NCBI GenBank assembly: GCA_004843345.1
Contig: CP039460.1
Location: forward strand, 1,158,501-1,222,500
From: Acetobacteraceae bacterium
GTDB lineage: Bacteria > Pseudomonadota > Alphaproteobacteria > Acetobacterales > Acetobacteraceae
DNA: 64,000 bases
Reading direction: 5' to 3'
The notes beneath the pieces were generated by a model. The model did not search any database. It had not been told where the DNA came from and saw nothing but the letters and a program-made list of their open reading frames with translations. The translations under genes and the position numbers were made by a program. Of this stretch, positions 45,333 to 53,446 are shown in pieces. The stretch's first letter is position 1. Each line of letters begins with the position of its first letter.

Positions 45333-47027
45333 TCAGCTCAATTCAAAGCGTTCTATTGTTTGTTTTAGATAATAGATTGCGAAATTAGAAAAATTAAGGG
45401 GCGCATTTGTTGCGCTAACACTAAATTTTGTTAAAGGGCAATCAGGATAAATAAGTAATGTTGCGGTATCTTCGCCATTATTGAGATAAATTTCAAGAGT
45501 AGTGCCATCTAAAATAAGATGGAGTGAGACTTTTGGGATACATTTTGACAAGGCAACGGAAAAATTATTTGTGAAAAAAGGATTTTGGAATCCTCTTAGT
45601 TCTCCTCGATCAACCCAAAATTGGCAGGATAAGGCATCAAATCCAAGGCGGAGTTTTTCGCCTTGATCGTTGCTAAAGTCGATGAGAACATGTCTTGCAC
45701 GTCCAAAATTACCATCAGGCTCAGAAGATCCACGATCTTCAACAGCGACATCCATCAGAAGTTCAATGGCTGTATTTTCGGGTAATTTAGCCGTGAAATT
45801 CTCATGAGGGGAAAGTTTTCCAACGGTATTTTCTGTTTTTCCTGGTAAAAGGAGGTCGCGCTGTTGGGCTCTAAGTCTGTCAATATTGATGGGGGTTTGA
45901 GAAAGCGTGAGACGCTGATCTGCTCGGTGGCGCAGGGCTATCTTACGAGGGAGCGACATTGCCCCACTCCAGTTGTGACTGGGGAGTTCTTCGCAATATT
46001 GCCAATTTCCAATCCAACCAATATAGGCCTGTTCTCCATTCGGGAAATTATTAAAAACTTGGAGTGCATAATTGTCTTTTGCAAAATCGACAAAGCGGAT
46101 CGAAGTATCTTCTAAAATAAAATGTTTGCCGTCAAAATTACCGATAAAATATTGCGTACTGCTACCGCCTAAGGGAGAGCCGGGATTAACGGAAATGAAG
46201 AAAACCCAGCGTGTCTCCGGTTGACCATTTGGCTGGGTTCTATCTTCGACTTTGAGTTCCGTAAGATTAGGACATTCCCATTCTATGCCGAGAAGTCCTG
46301 TTGGGCCGAAATCACTTAGATGATCCCATGAAGTAAGATTTTTGGAGCCGTAAAAGCTAATTTTATTTTGGTCTGCGAGAGCAACGACCATAACCCATTT
46401 TTGACTTGCTTCATGCCAAAGAACTTTTGGATCTCTAAAGGAATTATTGCCAATATTAAGAATTGGATTTTTCTCATAATCTTTGTAGTGAAGGCCACCG
46501 TCTGTGCTGGTGGCAATCCACTGACTCTGTCCATTCGGAGCAGCCTTGGTATAAAAGGCAATGAGGTTCGGGTGTTGCTGGTTATTTTGGAAAAGACCTG
46601 ATCGGTTATCGGGATCAAGAATGGCAGAACCGGAAAAAGCCATACCGTTTTGGTCGGCTTCAATGGCAATAGGGCCGTCTTTCCAGTGATAGAGATCTTC
46701 GCTTGTAGCATGGCCCCAGTTTGGATTGCCTGCCTGTGTCGATTGAGGGTTAAGCTGATAGTATAGATGGTAGAGATTTCCATCAAAAATGAGACCACAA
46801 GGATCATTCATAAAGCCTTTTTGGGCTGTGAAATGTATTTTGGGACGCCATTGATGCGAATTTAGCGCAGTGCTTGTGGGGGATTTAGGAAGGGGATCGG
46901 CAGAGAGTCTTTTGGGCTGTGTGAAAAAAGAAATTCCGGACAGCCCTGCAAAAGCGAGTCCATTGAGGGCTTGACGACGGCTATATGTTTGTAAGCCTGC
47001 ATCTTTTTTCTTAGAAGTGTTTACCAT
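45333..47027 (-). CDS. Tat-exported GH32 beta-fructosidase (invertase/levanase/fructan hydrolase)
   Basis: A 564-residue glycoside hydrolase releasing fructose from sucrose or fructans. The N-terminus SRRQALNGLAFAGLSGISFF is a twin-arginine signal. The five-bladed propeller has nucleophile D75 in FMNDPCG (usually MNDPNG), transition-state stabiliser D199 in FRDPKV and acid/base E251 in EWECPN. A C-terminal beta-sandwich (about residues 410-555) completes the family fold. AGGGAAAA precedes the ATG. It is first in an operon with two outer-membrane barrels. It pairs with the ROK kinase at 5484. Substrate preference is not readable. Confidence 0.93.
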   Translation of the reverse strand: MVNTSKKKDAGLQTYSRRQALNGLAFAGLSGISFFTQPKRLSADPLPKSPTSTALNSHQWRPKIHFTAQKGFMNDPCGLIFDGNLYHLYYQLNPQSTQAGNPNWGHATSEDLYHWKDGPIAIEADQNGMAFSGSAILDPDNRSGLFQNNQQHPNLIAFYTKAAPNGQSQWIATSTDGGLHYKDYEKNPILNIGNNSFRDPKVLWHEASQKWVMVVALADQNKISFYGSKNLTSWDHLSDFGPTGLLGIEWECPNLTELKVEDRTQPNGQPETRWVFFISVNPGSPLGGSSTQYFIGNFDGKHFILEDTSIRFVDFAKDNYALQVFNNFPNGEQAYIGWIGNWQYCEELPSHNWSGAMSLPRKIALRHRADQRLTLSQTPINIDRLRAQQRDLLLPGKTENTVGKLSPHENFTAKLPENTAIELLMDVAVEDRGSSEPDGNFGRARHVLIDFSNDQGEKLRLGFDALSCQFWVDRGELRGFQNPFFTNNFSVALSKCIPKVSLHLILDGTTLEIYLNNGEDTATLLIYPDCPLTKFSVSATNAPLNFSNFAIYYLKQTIERFELS

Positions 47028-47150
47028 CGTTGTTTTCCCTAATGGTTTTTTAGTTATCCACAGATTCTGGGGATAGAAAGAAGGATAGATTGTAAGACTC
47101 CGCCGGATCTTACGTCTATTTATGATTTAAATTTAGTTTTTACGAGGCAA

Positions 47151-47187
47151 TAAAAAACCCTCATCTTTTAGCAAAGAGAGGGTTTTT
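47151..47187 (-). terminator. Terminator of the 23-codon gene
   Basis: AAAAACCCTC and GAGGGTTTTT pair around a 15-base loop. On the minus strand it ends in a run of T directly after the small frame at 47205-47276, and on the plus strand it may also act as a terminator. Confidence 0.75.
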
Positions 47188-47204
47188 GTTTTTGTAAAGA
47201 AGGC

Positions 47205-47276
47205 TTAAGGCCAATTAAGGTCTAAAGGCGCCGTCATATACCAGCCCCAAAATAAAGAATAAAGAAATTCGAACAT
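47205..47276 (-). CDS. Very small hydrophobic protein, 23 residues
   Basis: An ATG-started frame of 23 codons plus TAA with a strong ribosome site GGAGG 5 bases upstream. The product starts MFEFLYSLFWGWYM and ends APLDLNWP: an aromatic, hydrophobic stretch of about 16 residues with four Trp/Tyr, then a short acidic tail. It could lie in or at the membrane. A terminator follows 18 bases after the stop. TATAAC at about 47318-47323 on the minus strand could be a -10. Not recognised; it does not match the CydX pattern. Confidence 0.6.
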   Translation of the reverse strand: MFEFLYSLFWGWYMTAPLDLNWP

Positions 47277-47413
47277 CCCGTCCTCCGTGAAGTAGCAAGA
47301 CTTAATCCACTTATTGTTATAGAGCGATGCACTTCTTTAATCTTGAAAAAGAAAAAGGCATAGCCCTCATTCGAGACTATAACTTTTAAAGTTTTTCTTA
47401 AAGATGCTTATTT

Positions 47414-48511
47414 CTAAGATGCAAAAGGATAGTCTGTGTAGCCGGTTGCTTTGTCATCTTTGTAAGCGGCATAAAAAACCAACGGCTCTAATTTACGGTC
47501 AATAGGCAATCCTTTTTTGAAACGTGTTGCAAGGTCTGGATTGCTAATATAGAGGCGACCATAGGCGATTCCATCGGCTTTGCCAGATTGGACAGCTTCT
47601 TCTCCAGTCTTACCATCATAGTCACCATTAAGAATGAGTGGGTTGCGAAAGACTTTGCGAATTTCAGGGGAAAGTTTTGGCTGGTCTGTGTCTTCGACCA
47701 TATCAAAACTATCGTGCTCACTGCCTTCACGAAGCTCAAGCCAAGCAACGCCAAGCTTTTGGAGAAGCTCCGCAGCAGGGACAAAAATTTGTTCAGGATG
47801 AGAATCAACACATCCTTGAATCACGCCATTAGGAGAGAGGCGGACAGCAACACGATCTGCGCCAATTGCTGCGATAAGTTCTTCGACAACCTCTTTTAAA
47901 AAGCGTAAGCGCTTTTGAGGTGTTCCACCATATTCATCTTCGCGGTGGTTTGTTGAATCACGGAGAAATTGGTCAACAAGATAGCCATTAGCGCCGTGAA
48001 GTTGCACACCATCAAAACCAGCCTCCATGGCATGTTTTGCAGCGATACCATAATCTTTTACAATTTGATGAATCTCTTCAGTCGTGAGCTCTTTTGGGGT
48101 TGCATAAGGACTTTTGCCATTAGAGCCATGGGCAATTCCAGGGGGTTGGATCGCAGAGGGAGCGACAGCAGGAACATCCGTTACGCCAGGGGAAACCATA
48201 CGTCCCATATGCCAAAGTTGGGCAACAATTTTAGAGCCTTTCTCATGAACGGCTTTTGTGATGGGTTTCCAAGCTTCGATTTGTTTTTTATTCCAGATGC
48301 CAGGTGCATTGATCCAGCCATATCCTTGAGGGCTGATGGCGACACCTTCAGAAATAATAAGGCCAGCATCGGAGCGTTGTTGATAATATTCGATCATAAT
48401 GGGCGTCGGCATAGCCTCACGGGTAGCACGTCCACGGGTCAGTGGTGCCATTAAAATACGGTTTTTAGCCTCAATTGCGCCGAGTTTTATAGGATCAAAT
48501 AAGCTTGTCAT
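47414..48511 (-). CDS. Old Yellow Enzyme-family alkene reductase (NemA-like)
   Basis: FMN-dependent ene-reductase of 365 residues acting on electrophilic alkenes such as enals, maleimides and nitro-compounds. Motifs are FDPIKLGAIEAKNRI, MAPLTRGRA, the barrel block FDGVQLHGANGYLVDQFLRDSTN (with His/Asn substrate pair HGAN) and NHREDEYGG. Near the end, ADGIAYGRLYISNPDLATRF forms the phosphate-binding part. In enterics nemA relatives answer to electrophile stress and sit with glyoxalase genes; here DJ-1-like and rhodanese genes are near. Confidence 0.95.
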   Translation of the reverse strand: MTSLFDPIKLGAIEAKNRILMAPLTRGRATREAMPTPIMIEYYQQRSDAGLIISEGVAISPQGYGWINAPGIWNKKQIEAWKPITKAVHEKGSKIVAQLWHMGRMVSPGVTDVPAVAPSAIQPPGIAHGSNGKSPYATPKELTTEEIHQIVKDYGIAAKHAMEAGFDGVQLHGANGYLVDQFLRDSTNHREDEYGGTPQKRLRFLKEVVEELIAAIGADRVAVRLSPNGVIQGCVDSHPEQIFVPAAELLQKLGVAWLELREGSEHDSFDMVEDTDQPKLSPEIRKVFRNPLILNGDYDGKTGEEAVQSGKADGIAYGRLYISNPDLATRFKKGLPIDRKLEPLVFYAAYKDDKATGYTDYPFAS

Positions 48512-48598
48512 AAGGTAATCTTCTGTTGACTGAAAAAGAAAGGGAAAATTGTGTGCTTACTCTAGATTGGTTCTTTCTTTTTCTTTGCAAGGGCAGAT

Positions 48599-49042
48599 TT
48601 AGGATTCTTTTGGCAGGAACTTTGTGTCTAAAATGATTTGAACATATTGAGAGAGTTGGTCGGTATTAAGGTGTGTATCAATATTTAAGTCATGTACTCT
48701 CAATGTTCCTTCTCCTAAACTATCATTGACCATTTCTTTAATCGCAGAGCCATACCGGTCGATAATTTCATGGAGGCTGGCGATGAGTGCGTCATTTTTA
48801 AGTGTATGCGGAGAGGTCAGATCTGGCGGAAGGGTGAGAAGTTTTGTCTCTTCTTCATTGAGATCGAAAATACGAGCGAGCATTTCCGCTTGCTTTGTCG
48901 GAAAAATGGCTTGTCCGAGGCAGCCCGCAACAGTTTTTCCTTTATTTGCACCAATTTGGAGCGCAATATCAGCCCATTCCAGTTTTTTACTTGCCTTGGC
49001 AGTAATGATTTTTTCGGTGACATCGTTGCGGCTTATTGGCAT
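48599..49042 (-). CDS. Cyanase-like protein with two of three catalytic residues replaced
   Basis: A 147-residue CynS homologue. The N-terminal helical domain matches cyanase (LEWADIALQIGANKGKTVAGCLGQ, GQAIFPTKQAEMLARIFDLN) and the C-terminal domain aligns without gaps. Against E. coli cyanase (R96, E99, S122) the equivalents, all offset by 7, are S89, E92 and R115. E99 is kept but Arg and Ser are replaced. Cyanase decomposes cyanate with bicarbonate, and loss of these side chains should abolish it. The HTH-like N-terminal domain could bind nucleic acid or another protein. No carbonic anhydrase or cynT-like gene is near. Divergent from the rhodanese gene. Confidence 0.8.
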   Translation of the reverse strand: MPISRNDVTEKIITAKASKKLEWADIALQIGANKGKTVAGCLGQAIFPTKQAEMLARIFDLNEEETKLLTLPPDLTSPHTLKNDALIASLHEIIDRYGSAIKEMVNDSLGEGTLRVHDLNIDTHLNTDQLSQYVQIILDTKFLPKES

Positions 49043-49205
49043 AGATATTTTTCCGTATTTTGTTGGAGATTTAATCCTTTTTGAATTCTTAAAAATAAAA
49101 GCATTTCTTTAGGAAAAGAAAGAAGGATTTTTTAGATGTCGTTTCTTTTTTGGTACAAAATGCTTTAGTTTCTAAAAGAGACTTTTGAAAGAGTGGGAAA
49201 AGAAG

Positions 49206-49517
49206 ATGCCTATTTTAAAAAAACCAGACGAAGCGCTTACTTTGATACAAAATCAGGTCACATTGGTTGATATTAGAGAACCTGAAGAGTTTGCTGCGGA
49301 TCGGATTGAAGGTGCAAAGAATATTCCTTTGAGCCTTTTGATGACATTTGTTCCGTGTTTGGAAGGAGACATTTTAATCACATGCCGTTCTGGAAAACGG
49401 ACAGGTGAGCAGAATTATCCTTTATTTAAAAAATTAACAGCGGGAGAAATTTTTATTTTAGAGGGGGGCATGAATGCTTGGAATGCAGAAGGGTTAACGA
49501 AAACGCCTCTCATTTGA
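49206..49517 (+). CDS. Single-domain rhodanese-like sulfurtransferase
   Basis: About 103 residues from ATG 49206 (GTGGGAAAAGAAG upstream); an in-frame TTG at 49185 is less likely. VDIREPEEFAADRIEGAKNIPL is the typical rhodanese CH2 region. The active-site loop is ITCRSGKRT with nucleophile C60, and the C-terminus has EGGMNAW. No signal peptide, so cytoplasmic. It lies between the cyanase-like gene and a DJ-1-like gene, in the same direction as the latter. Confidence 0.92.
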   Translation: MPILKKPDEALTLIQNQVTLVDIREPEEFAADRIEGAKNIPLSLLMTFVPCLEGDILITCRSGKRTGEQNYPLFKKLTAGEIFILEGGMNAWNAEGLTKTPLI

Positions 49518-49568
49518 AGAGGTATAAAGCGGAAAGTTTTAAAATCAGGGAGTTATCAAAGAGACAAA

Positions 49569-50387
49569 ATGAAGCCTAAAATAAAACCTAAAGTTCTCTT
49601 TGTTATGACTTCTTGTAGCCAGTTAGGTGATTCTTCTTGGGGGACGGGGGCGTGGTTTGAGACAATCGCCACCCCTTATGAAATTTTAACAGGCCGTCAT
49701 ATTGAGGTTGTTTTTGCAACCCCAGAGGGGGGAGAGGTTCCTGTTGATCCAGATAGTCGTCTGCCTCAATATTTAACTTACTATACAGAAAAATTTGATC
49801 TGAATGATCGTGCTCAGAGGGCATTGCAGAGAACAAATCGGCTCGAAGAGATGAAACCAGAGGATTTTGATGCTGTTTTGTTTCCAGGGGGGCATGGGGT
49901 ACTTTTTGATTTGGTAAGTAATCCGACGTCTATTCGTTTTATTGAAACAATCATTGATTTAGGAAAACCCCTCGCCTTGATTGGACATGCTGTTGGCGCA
50001 TTGCGCTATGTACAAAAGCGTTCAGGAGAATCCTTTGTCGAAGGGAAGAAAGTAACAGGCTTTAGCAACAGCGAAGAAGCTGCTTTAGCGTTGCTTCGTA
50101 TGCTGGGTTTTGTGCCTTATCGTTTTTTACGCTTTGGAAATTTTCTAACATATTTAATTTCTTTTCTGCCTTCTCCAGAATATGCAACCTTATTACGTTT
50201 GCGTGGCAGTGTTCCCTTTTTGGTGGAGCGGATGCTGAAACGGAGTGGTGCGGATTATGTGCATAAAAAAAATTGGTATCCGTTTATGGTGGAAGATTTA
50301 ACGGAGGACGGTGGACATTTGCTTACAGGGCAAAATCCTGCTTCTGCGGCTCTTGTCGCAGATCGTCTTGCTGAAATTTTAACGTAA
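49569..50387 (+). CDS. Cytoplasmic DJ-1/PfpI-family protein without the nucleophile Cys
   Basis: A 272-residue paralogue of the DJ-1-like proteins, the only one of the four without a signal peptide. E31 (WFETIATPYE) and the elbow LFPGGHG (H109) are kept, and so is H140, but the nucleophile position is Gly: LIGHAVGAL where the intact paralogue has FVCHAPAVL. A membrane-like hydrophobic patch NFLTYLISFLPS near residue 192 is unusual. It ends with LLTGQNPAS. Enzyme activity by Cys chemistry looks lost; a chaperone or binding role is possible. Confidence 0.82.
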   Translation: MKPKIKPKVLFVMTSCSQLGDSSWGTGAWFETIATPYEILTGRHIEVVFATPEGGEVPVDPDSRLPQYLTYYTEKFDLNDRAQRALQRTNRLEEMKPEDFDAVLFPGGHGVLFDLVSNPTSIRFIETIIDLGKPLALIGHAVGALRYVQKRSGESFVEGKKVTGFSNSEEAALALLRMLGFVPYRFLRFGNFLTYLISFLPSPEYATLLRLRGSVPFLVERMLKRSGADYVHKKNWYPFMVEDLTEDGGHLLTGQNPASAALVADRLAEILT

Positions 50388-50477
50388 CAGTGTCTTAAAT
50401 CCCAGAATGAATTGTTTAATCTTAGAAGAGAGTGTTAAACTCATCTTTTAAGCCATCACGATTTAGGTGTGACTGAT

Positions 50478-51479
50478 ATGTATAAATTAAGAAACTGTTT
50501 TCTTGCGTTAACAGTTGCGTTCTTTTCGGCTCATTCTTTTGGGGTGGCTTTTGCAGCACAGGAAGAACAGAAAGTTTCTGAAAGCGCAGCTTCAGCAACC
50601 TTACCTTTGAAAAACAAAAATATTCTTTTTGTTCTTTCTTCTGAAGCAAAAATTGCTGGACAGTCGCCAAGAGCGAGCGGGGTTTGGCTTCAGTCTCTCG
50701 CAGCGCCTTATGAGATTTTGAAGAAAGAAGGGGCAAGTATCACGTTGGCCTCTGTTAAAGGTGGAAAACCACCAATTGACCCCCGCAGCATTAACAGTGA
50801 TTTTGCCACAAAATATACCAAAGAATTTAAAAAAGATGCTGAGGCGCAAAAGGCCTTTTCCCAGACTTTGCCCTTAGCAAAGGTGAAGGCAGCAGATTAC
50901 GATGCTATTTGCTATACCTCCAGTTATGGCATGTTCTTTGATCTCGTAAATGATCAAGATTCTATTCGTCTGTTAAAAGAGGCAGACAGATTGAAAAAAC
51001 CGATGGGTTTTACCTCTCAAAGTGTGATTGCTTTAAAATCTGTTATGGATAACAAGGGAGCACCTTTGGTGCGAGGAAAAGCGGTAACCGCTTTCCGTAA
51101 CAGTGAAGAGGCAGGATCAAAACTCAGTTTGGATCATTCCCTTCTTCCTGTTTCCATTCTTAAAACGATGGATCATGGGCGTACCTATAAAACGGCTGAG
51201 TTGCCAGAGGATCAGTTCTTGAAAAAATTAAAACTGGTCGGAACCCTTCCTTTTTTGTCTGAGACACTCTTAAAGGCGCAAGGGGCAGAGTATAAAAGTG
51301 AGGAAAATTGGCAGCCTTTCATTGTTGAAGATGTTACAACCGAAGGGAGTATCCTTTTGACAGGTCAAAATCCTGATTCTGTCGAATTGTGGACAGACGC
51401 TTTAATCAATATCCTTAAAAATCCTAAAGCGGTTGTGGAAGAAATTAAAGCCAAAGGTTCAATTGAAAAAAACCTGTAA
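50478..51479 (+). CDS. Exported DJ-1/PfpI-family protein without any catalytic residue
   Basis: About 333 residues from ATG 50478 (AGGTG 8 bases upstream). Signal peptide to about residue 27. The DJ-1 fold is recognisable by LAAPYEILKKEGASITLASVKGGKPP, VTAFRNSEEAG and LLTGQNPDS. The Glu of WLDEL is Ser (S73), the elbow GGHG is SSYG, and the CH pair is SQ (S180-Q181, FTSQSVIAL). It is the most degenerate of the four paralogues, but the frame is intact and conservation elsewhere is good, so it is not a pseudogene. A structural or binding role is likely. Confidence 0.82.
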   Translation: MYKLRNCFLALTVAFFSAHSFGVAFAAQEEQKVSESAASATLPLKNKNILFVLSSEAKIAGQSPRASGVWLQSLAAPYEILKKEGASITLASVKGGKPPIDPRSINSDFATKYTKEFKKDAEAQKAFSQTLPLAKVKAADYDAICYTSSYGMFFDLVNDQDSIRLLKEADRLKKPMGFTSQSVIALKSVMDNKGAPLVRGKAVTAFRNSEEAGSKLSLDHSLLPVSILKTMDHGRTYKTAELPEDQFLKKLKLVGTLPFLSETLLKAQGAEYKSEENWQPFIVEDVTTEGSILLTGQNPDSVELWTDALINILKNPKAVVEEIKAKGSIEKNL

Positions 51480-51508
51480 CACTCATTCTTTCCAAAAAAA
51501 AGTTAAAG

Positions 51509-51539
51509 AAATACTCCTAGAAAAGGGGGTATTTTTTTT
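51509..51539 (+). terminator. Rho-independent terminator
   Basis: AATACTCC and GGGGGTATT pair around a 7-base loop (one G-T pair), followed by eight T. Confidence 0.8.
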
Positions 51540-51603
51540 GGAATTCGCTAAAATTTCTTCTTAAATGGGAATTAAAGCAGAAAATTATTTTTCTGGATAT
51601 GCA

Positions 51604-51678
<75 letters not shown>

Positions 51679-51829
51679 ACAGACATTATGGAATCTGTTC
51701 TTAGCCCATAAGGGGGGCTTCAAGCAACAGTTGAAAATAAAACTTCCTGTATTTTTACTTTTTTGAGAGATGCTTCTTTAAAGTTTCTGCAATTTGTGCG
51801 TAATCTCAATATTAACTAGGGATATTGGT

Positions 51830-53377
51830 TTGTATAGTGGTAGGCTTGTGACAAAAAATCCTCAAAATATGACGAAGTGGCAGGCTTTTAAAGAGACAGC
51901 CTTTTTGCTGGTCGTTATCGTTATCCACCGTGTGTGGCATCGCTTGCGTCGTTATACGCCTACTTTAAATTATAAAGGACATTTTCATCTCCGTGTTGTT
52001 AAAGGGATGGTGGAATGCCAAAGTTGTGGCTTATTTTTACGTCTTCCAATTTTAAAGCCTGGGCAAGTCGCACATTGTCCTCGTTGTGACGATACGTTAG
52101 CCCGAAGGCGTAAAGTTTCGCATTTCCATGCGGCAACAGCTTTTTGCATTACCTCTCTTGCGCTTTTAGCTGCGATGCTTTTCGTTCCGATGATGACTTT
52201 GGATGTTATGGGACGTGTGAATACGGTCACGTTGTTGACAGGTCCGATCCGTTTAATGCACCTTAATTTCGGGTTTATGCTGATTGGCATTATCGTTTTA
52301 ATTGCCTCTGTGGTGATGCCTTGGCTCGTTGTTTTATTGCAGAGCGGTATCTTATATTACGCAAATCAGCCTGGGAAAATGCCACCATGGACAGCAATTT
52401 TGCTTGCTTGGTATCTTCGTCTGAGGACATGGGCGATGGTTGGTGTGTATGTGATTGGACTGTGTGTCGCCTATTCTAAGCTGGTTGATTTGGCAACGGT
52501 TACGATTATGCCGACGGGGTGGATGCTCGGTATTCTTATGATTACAATGGCAGCAGCAGATACCACATTCGATGAACGTTTGGTTTGGGAAAAAATTCCC
52601 CTTCTGCCTGGGGCGGCTAAAAATATCATCGATGTGGCGCATCAGCCAGTTCCGCCAACTTCTCAGATGCTTTCTTGTTCTTCGTGCCACCTTGTTTTGA
52701 AAAATCATCAATATGTTGATTTAGAGCAGGATATGGGGGACTGCCCAAGATGCGGGCAGGTTTTGCGTAAACGTAAATATGATGGGGTTGTGGGTTGTTC
52801 AGCTTTTCTGCTCGCAGCTGCTGTTTTTTACTTGCCAGCTAACTTTATTCCTGTGATGGCCTTTTATAAAATGGGTAAAGGTCAATTTAGCACAATTATC
52901 GAAGGGGTCATTGAGCTTTGGCAAAATGAGCTTTATTCCCTTTCAATATTGGTTTTGTTTGCATCTGTGACAGTGCCTGTTTTGAAGATTGCTTCATTGG
53001 CTTTGATGCTTTCGGTGCAGGAGCGTCAGTCTGCTTGGCAATTAAGAGGGCTGACAAAGCTCTACCGTCTGGTTGAAGCTATTGGACGTTGGTCAATGAT
53101 TGACCCCTTTATGATTTCAATTTTAACAGGGATGGTACGTTTTGGTTTTCTGGCAAAGGTGATCCCGGGACCTGGAATGGTTTTCTTTGCCTTGGTGGTT
53201 ATTCTCACAATTTTCTCAGCAATGATGTATGATCCTCGGGGATTGTGGGATGCCGCAGGTAAAAACCGTACGGGACTTGAGAGTATGACAGAGGAAGAGT
53301 TCCAGAGCATTGAGAAACGTGTCAGAGGTGTGAAGCGATCGTGGAAAAAGCAGCGCCATCACCAACTATCAAGATGA
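51830..53377 (+). CDS. pqiA: Paraquat-inducible protein A (PqiA)
   Basis: Inner-membrane partner in the PqiABC lipid-transport system between the membranes. It has two homologous halves, each starting with a four-Cys rubredoxin-like site (ECQSCGLFLRL...CPRCDD near residue 60; CSSCHLVLK...CPRCGQ near residue 285) followed by four membrane segments. The start is uncertain: TTG at 51830 has AGGGA 7 bases upstream, giving 515 residues, and the frame is open from 51794; GTG 51848 is another choice. First gene of a pqiABC operon. Confidence 0.9.
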   Translation: MYSGRLVTKNPQNMTKWQAFKETAFLLVVIVIHRVWHRLRRYTPTLNYKGHFHLRVVKGMVECQSCGLFLRLPILKPGQVAHCPRCDDTLARRRKVSHFHAATAFCITSLALLAAMLFVPMMTLDVMGRVNTVTLLTGPIRLMHLNFGFMLIGIIVLIASVVMPWLVVLLQSGILYYANQPGKMPPWTAILLAWYLRLRTWAMVGVYVIGLCVAYSKLVDLATVTIMPTGWMLGILMITMAAADTTFDERLVWEKIPLLPGAAKNIIDVAHQPVPPTSQMLSCSSCHLVLKNHQYVDLEQDMGDCPRCGQVLRKRKYDGVVGCSAFLLAAAVFYLPANFIPVMAFYKMGKGQFSTIIEGVIELWQNELYSLSILVLFASVTVPVLKIASLALMLSVQERQSAWQLRGLTKLYRLVEAIGRWSMIDPFMISILTGMVRFGFLAKVIPGPGMVFFALVVILTIFSAMMYDPRGLWDAAGKNRTGLESMTEEEFQSIEKRVRGVKRSWKKQRHHQLSR

Positions 53378-53446
53378 AGAAGCGATCATGATCATATTAC
53401 CATGTAGGGGCGATAAAAGGATGAATATGCAGCTTGGAGAAATAAA

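Noticed and set aside
47205..47276. CydX-type cytochrome bd subunit
   Set aside because: The peptide is of similar size and hydrophobic, but it does not have the CydX pattern and no cydAB is near.
50478..51479. Pseudogene call for the most degenerate DJ-1-like gene
   Set aside because: Frame, signal peptide, ribosome site and all structural blocks are intact; only catalytic positions differ.
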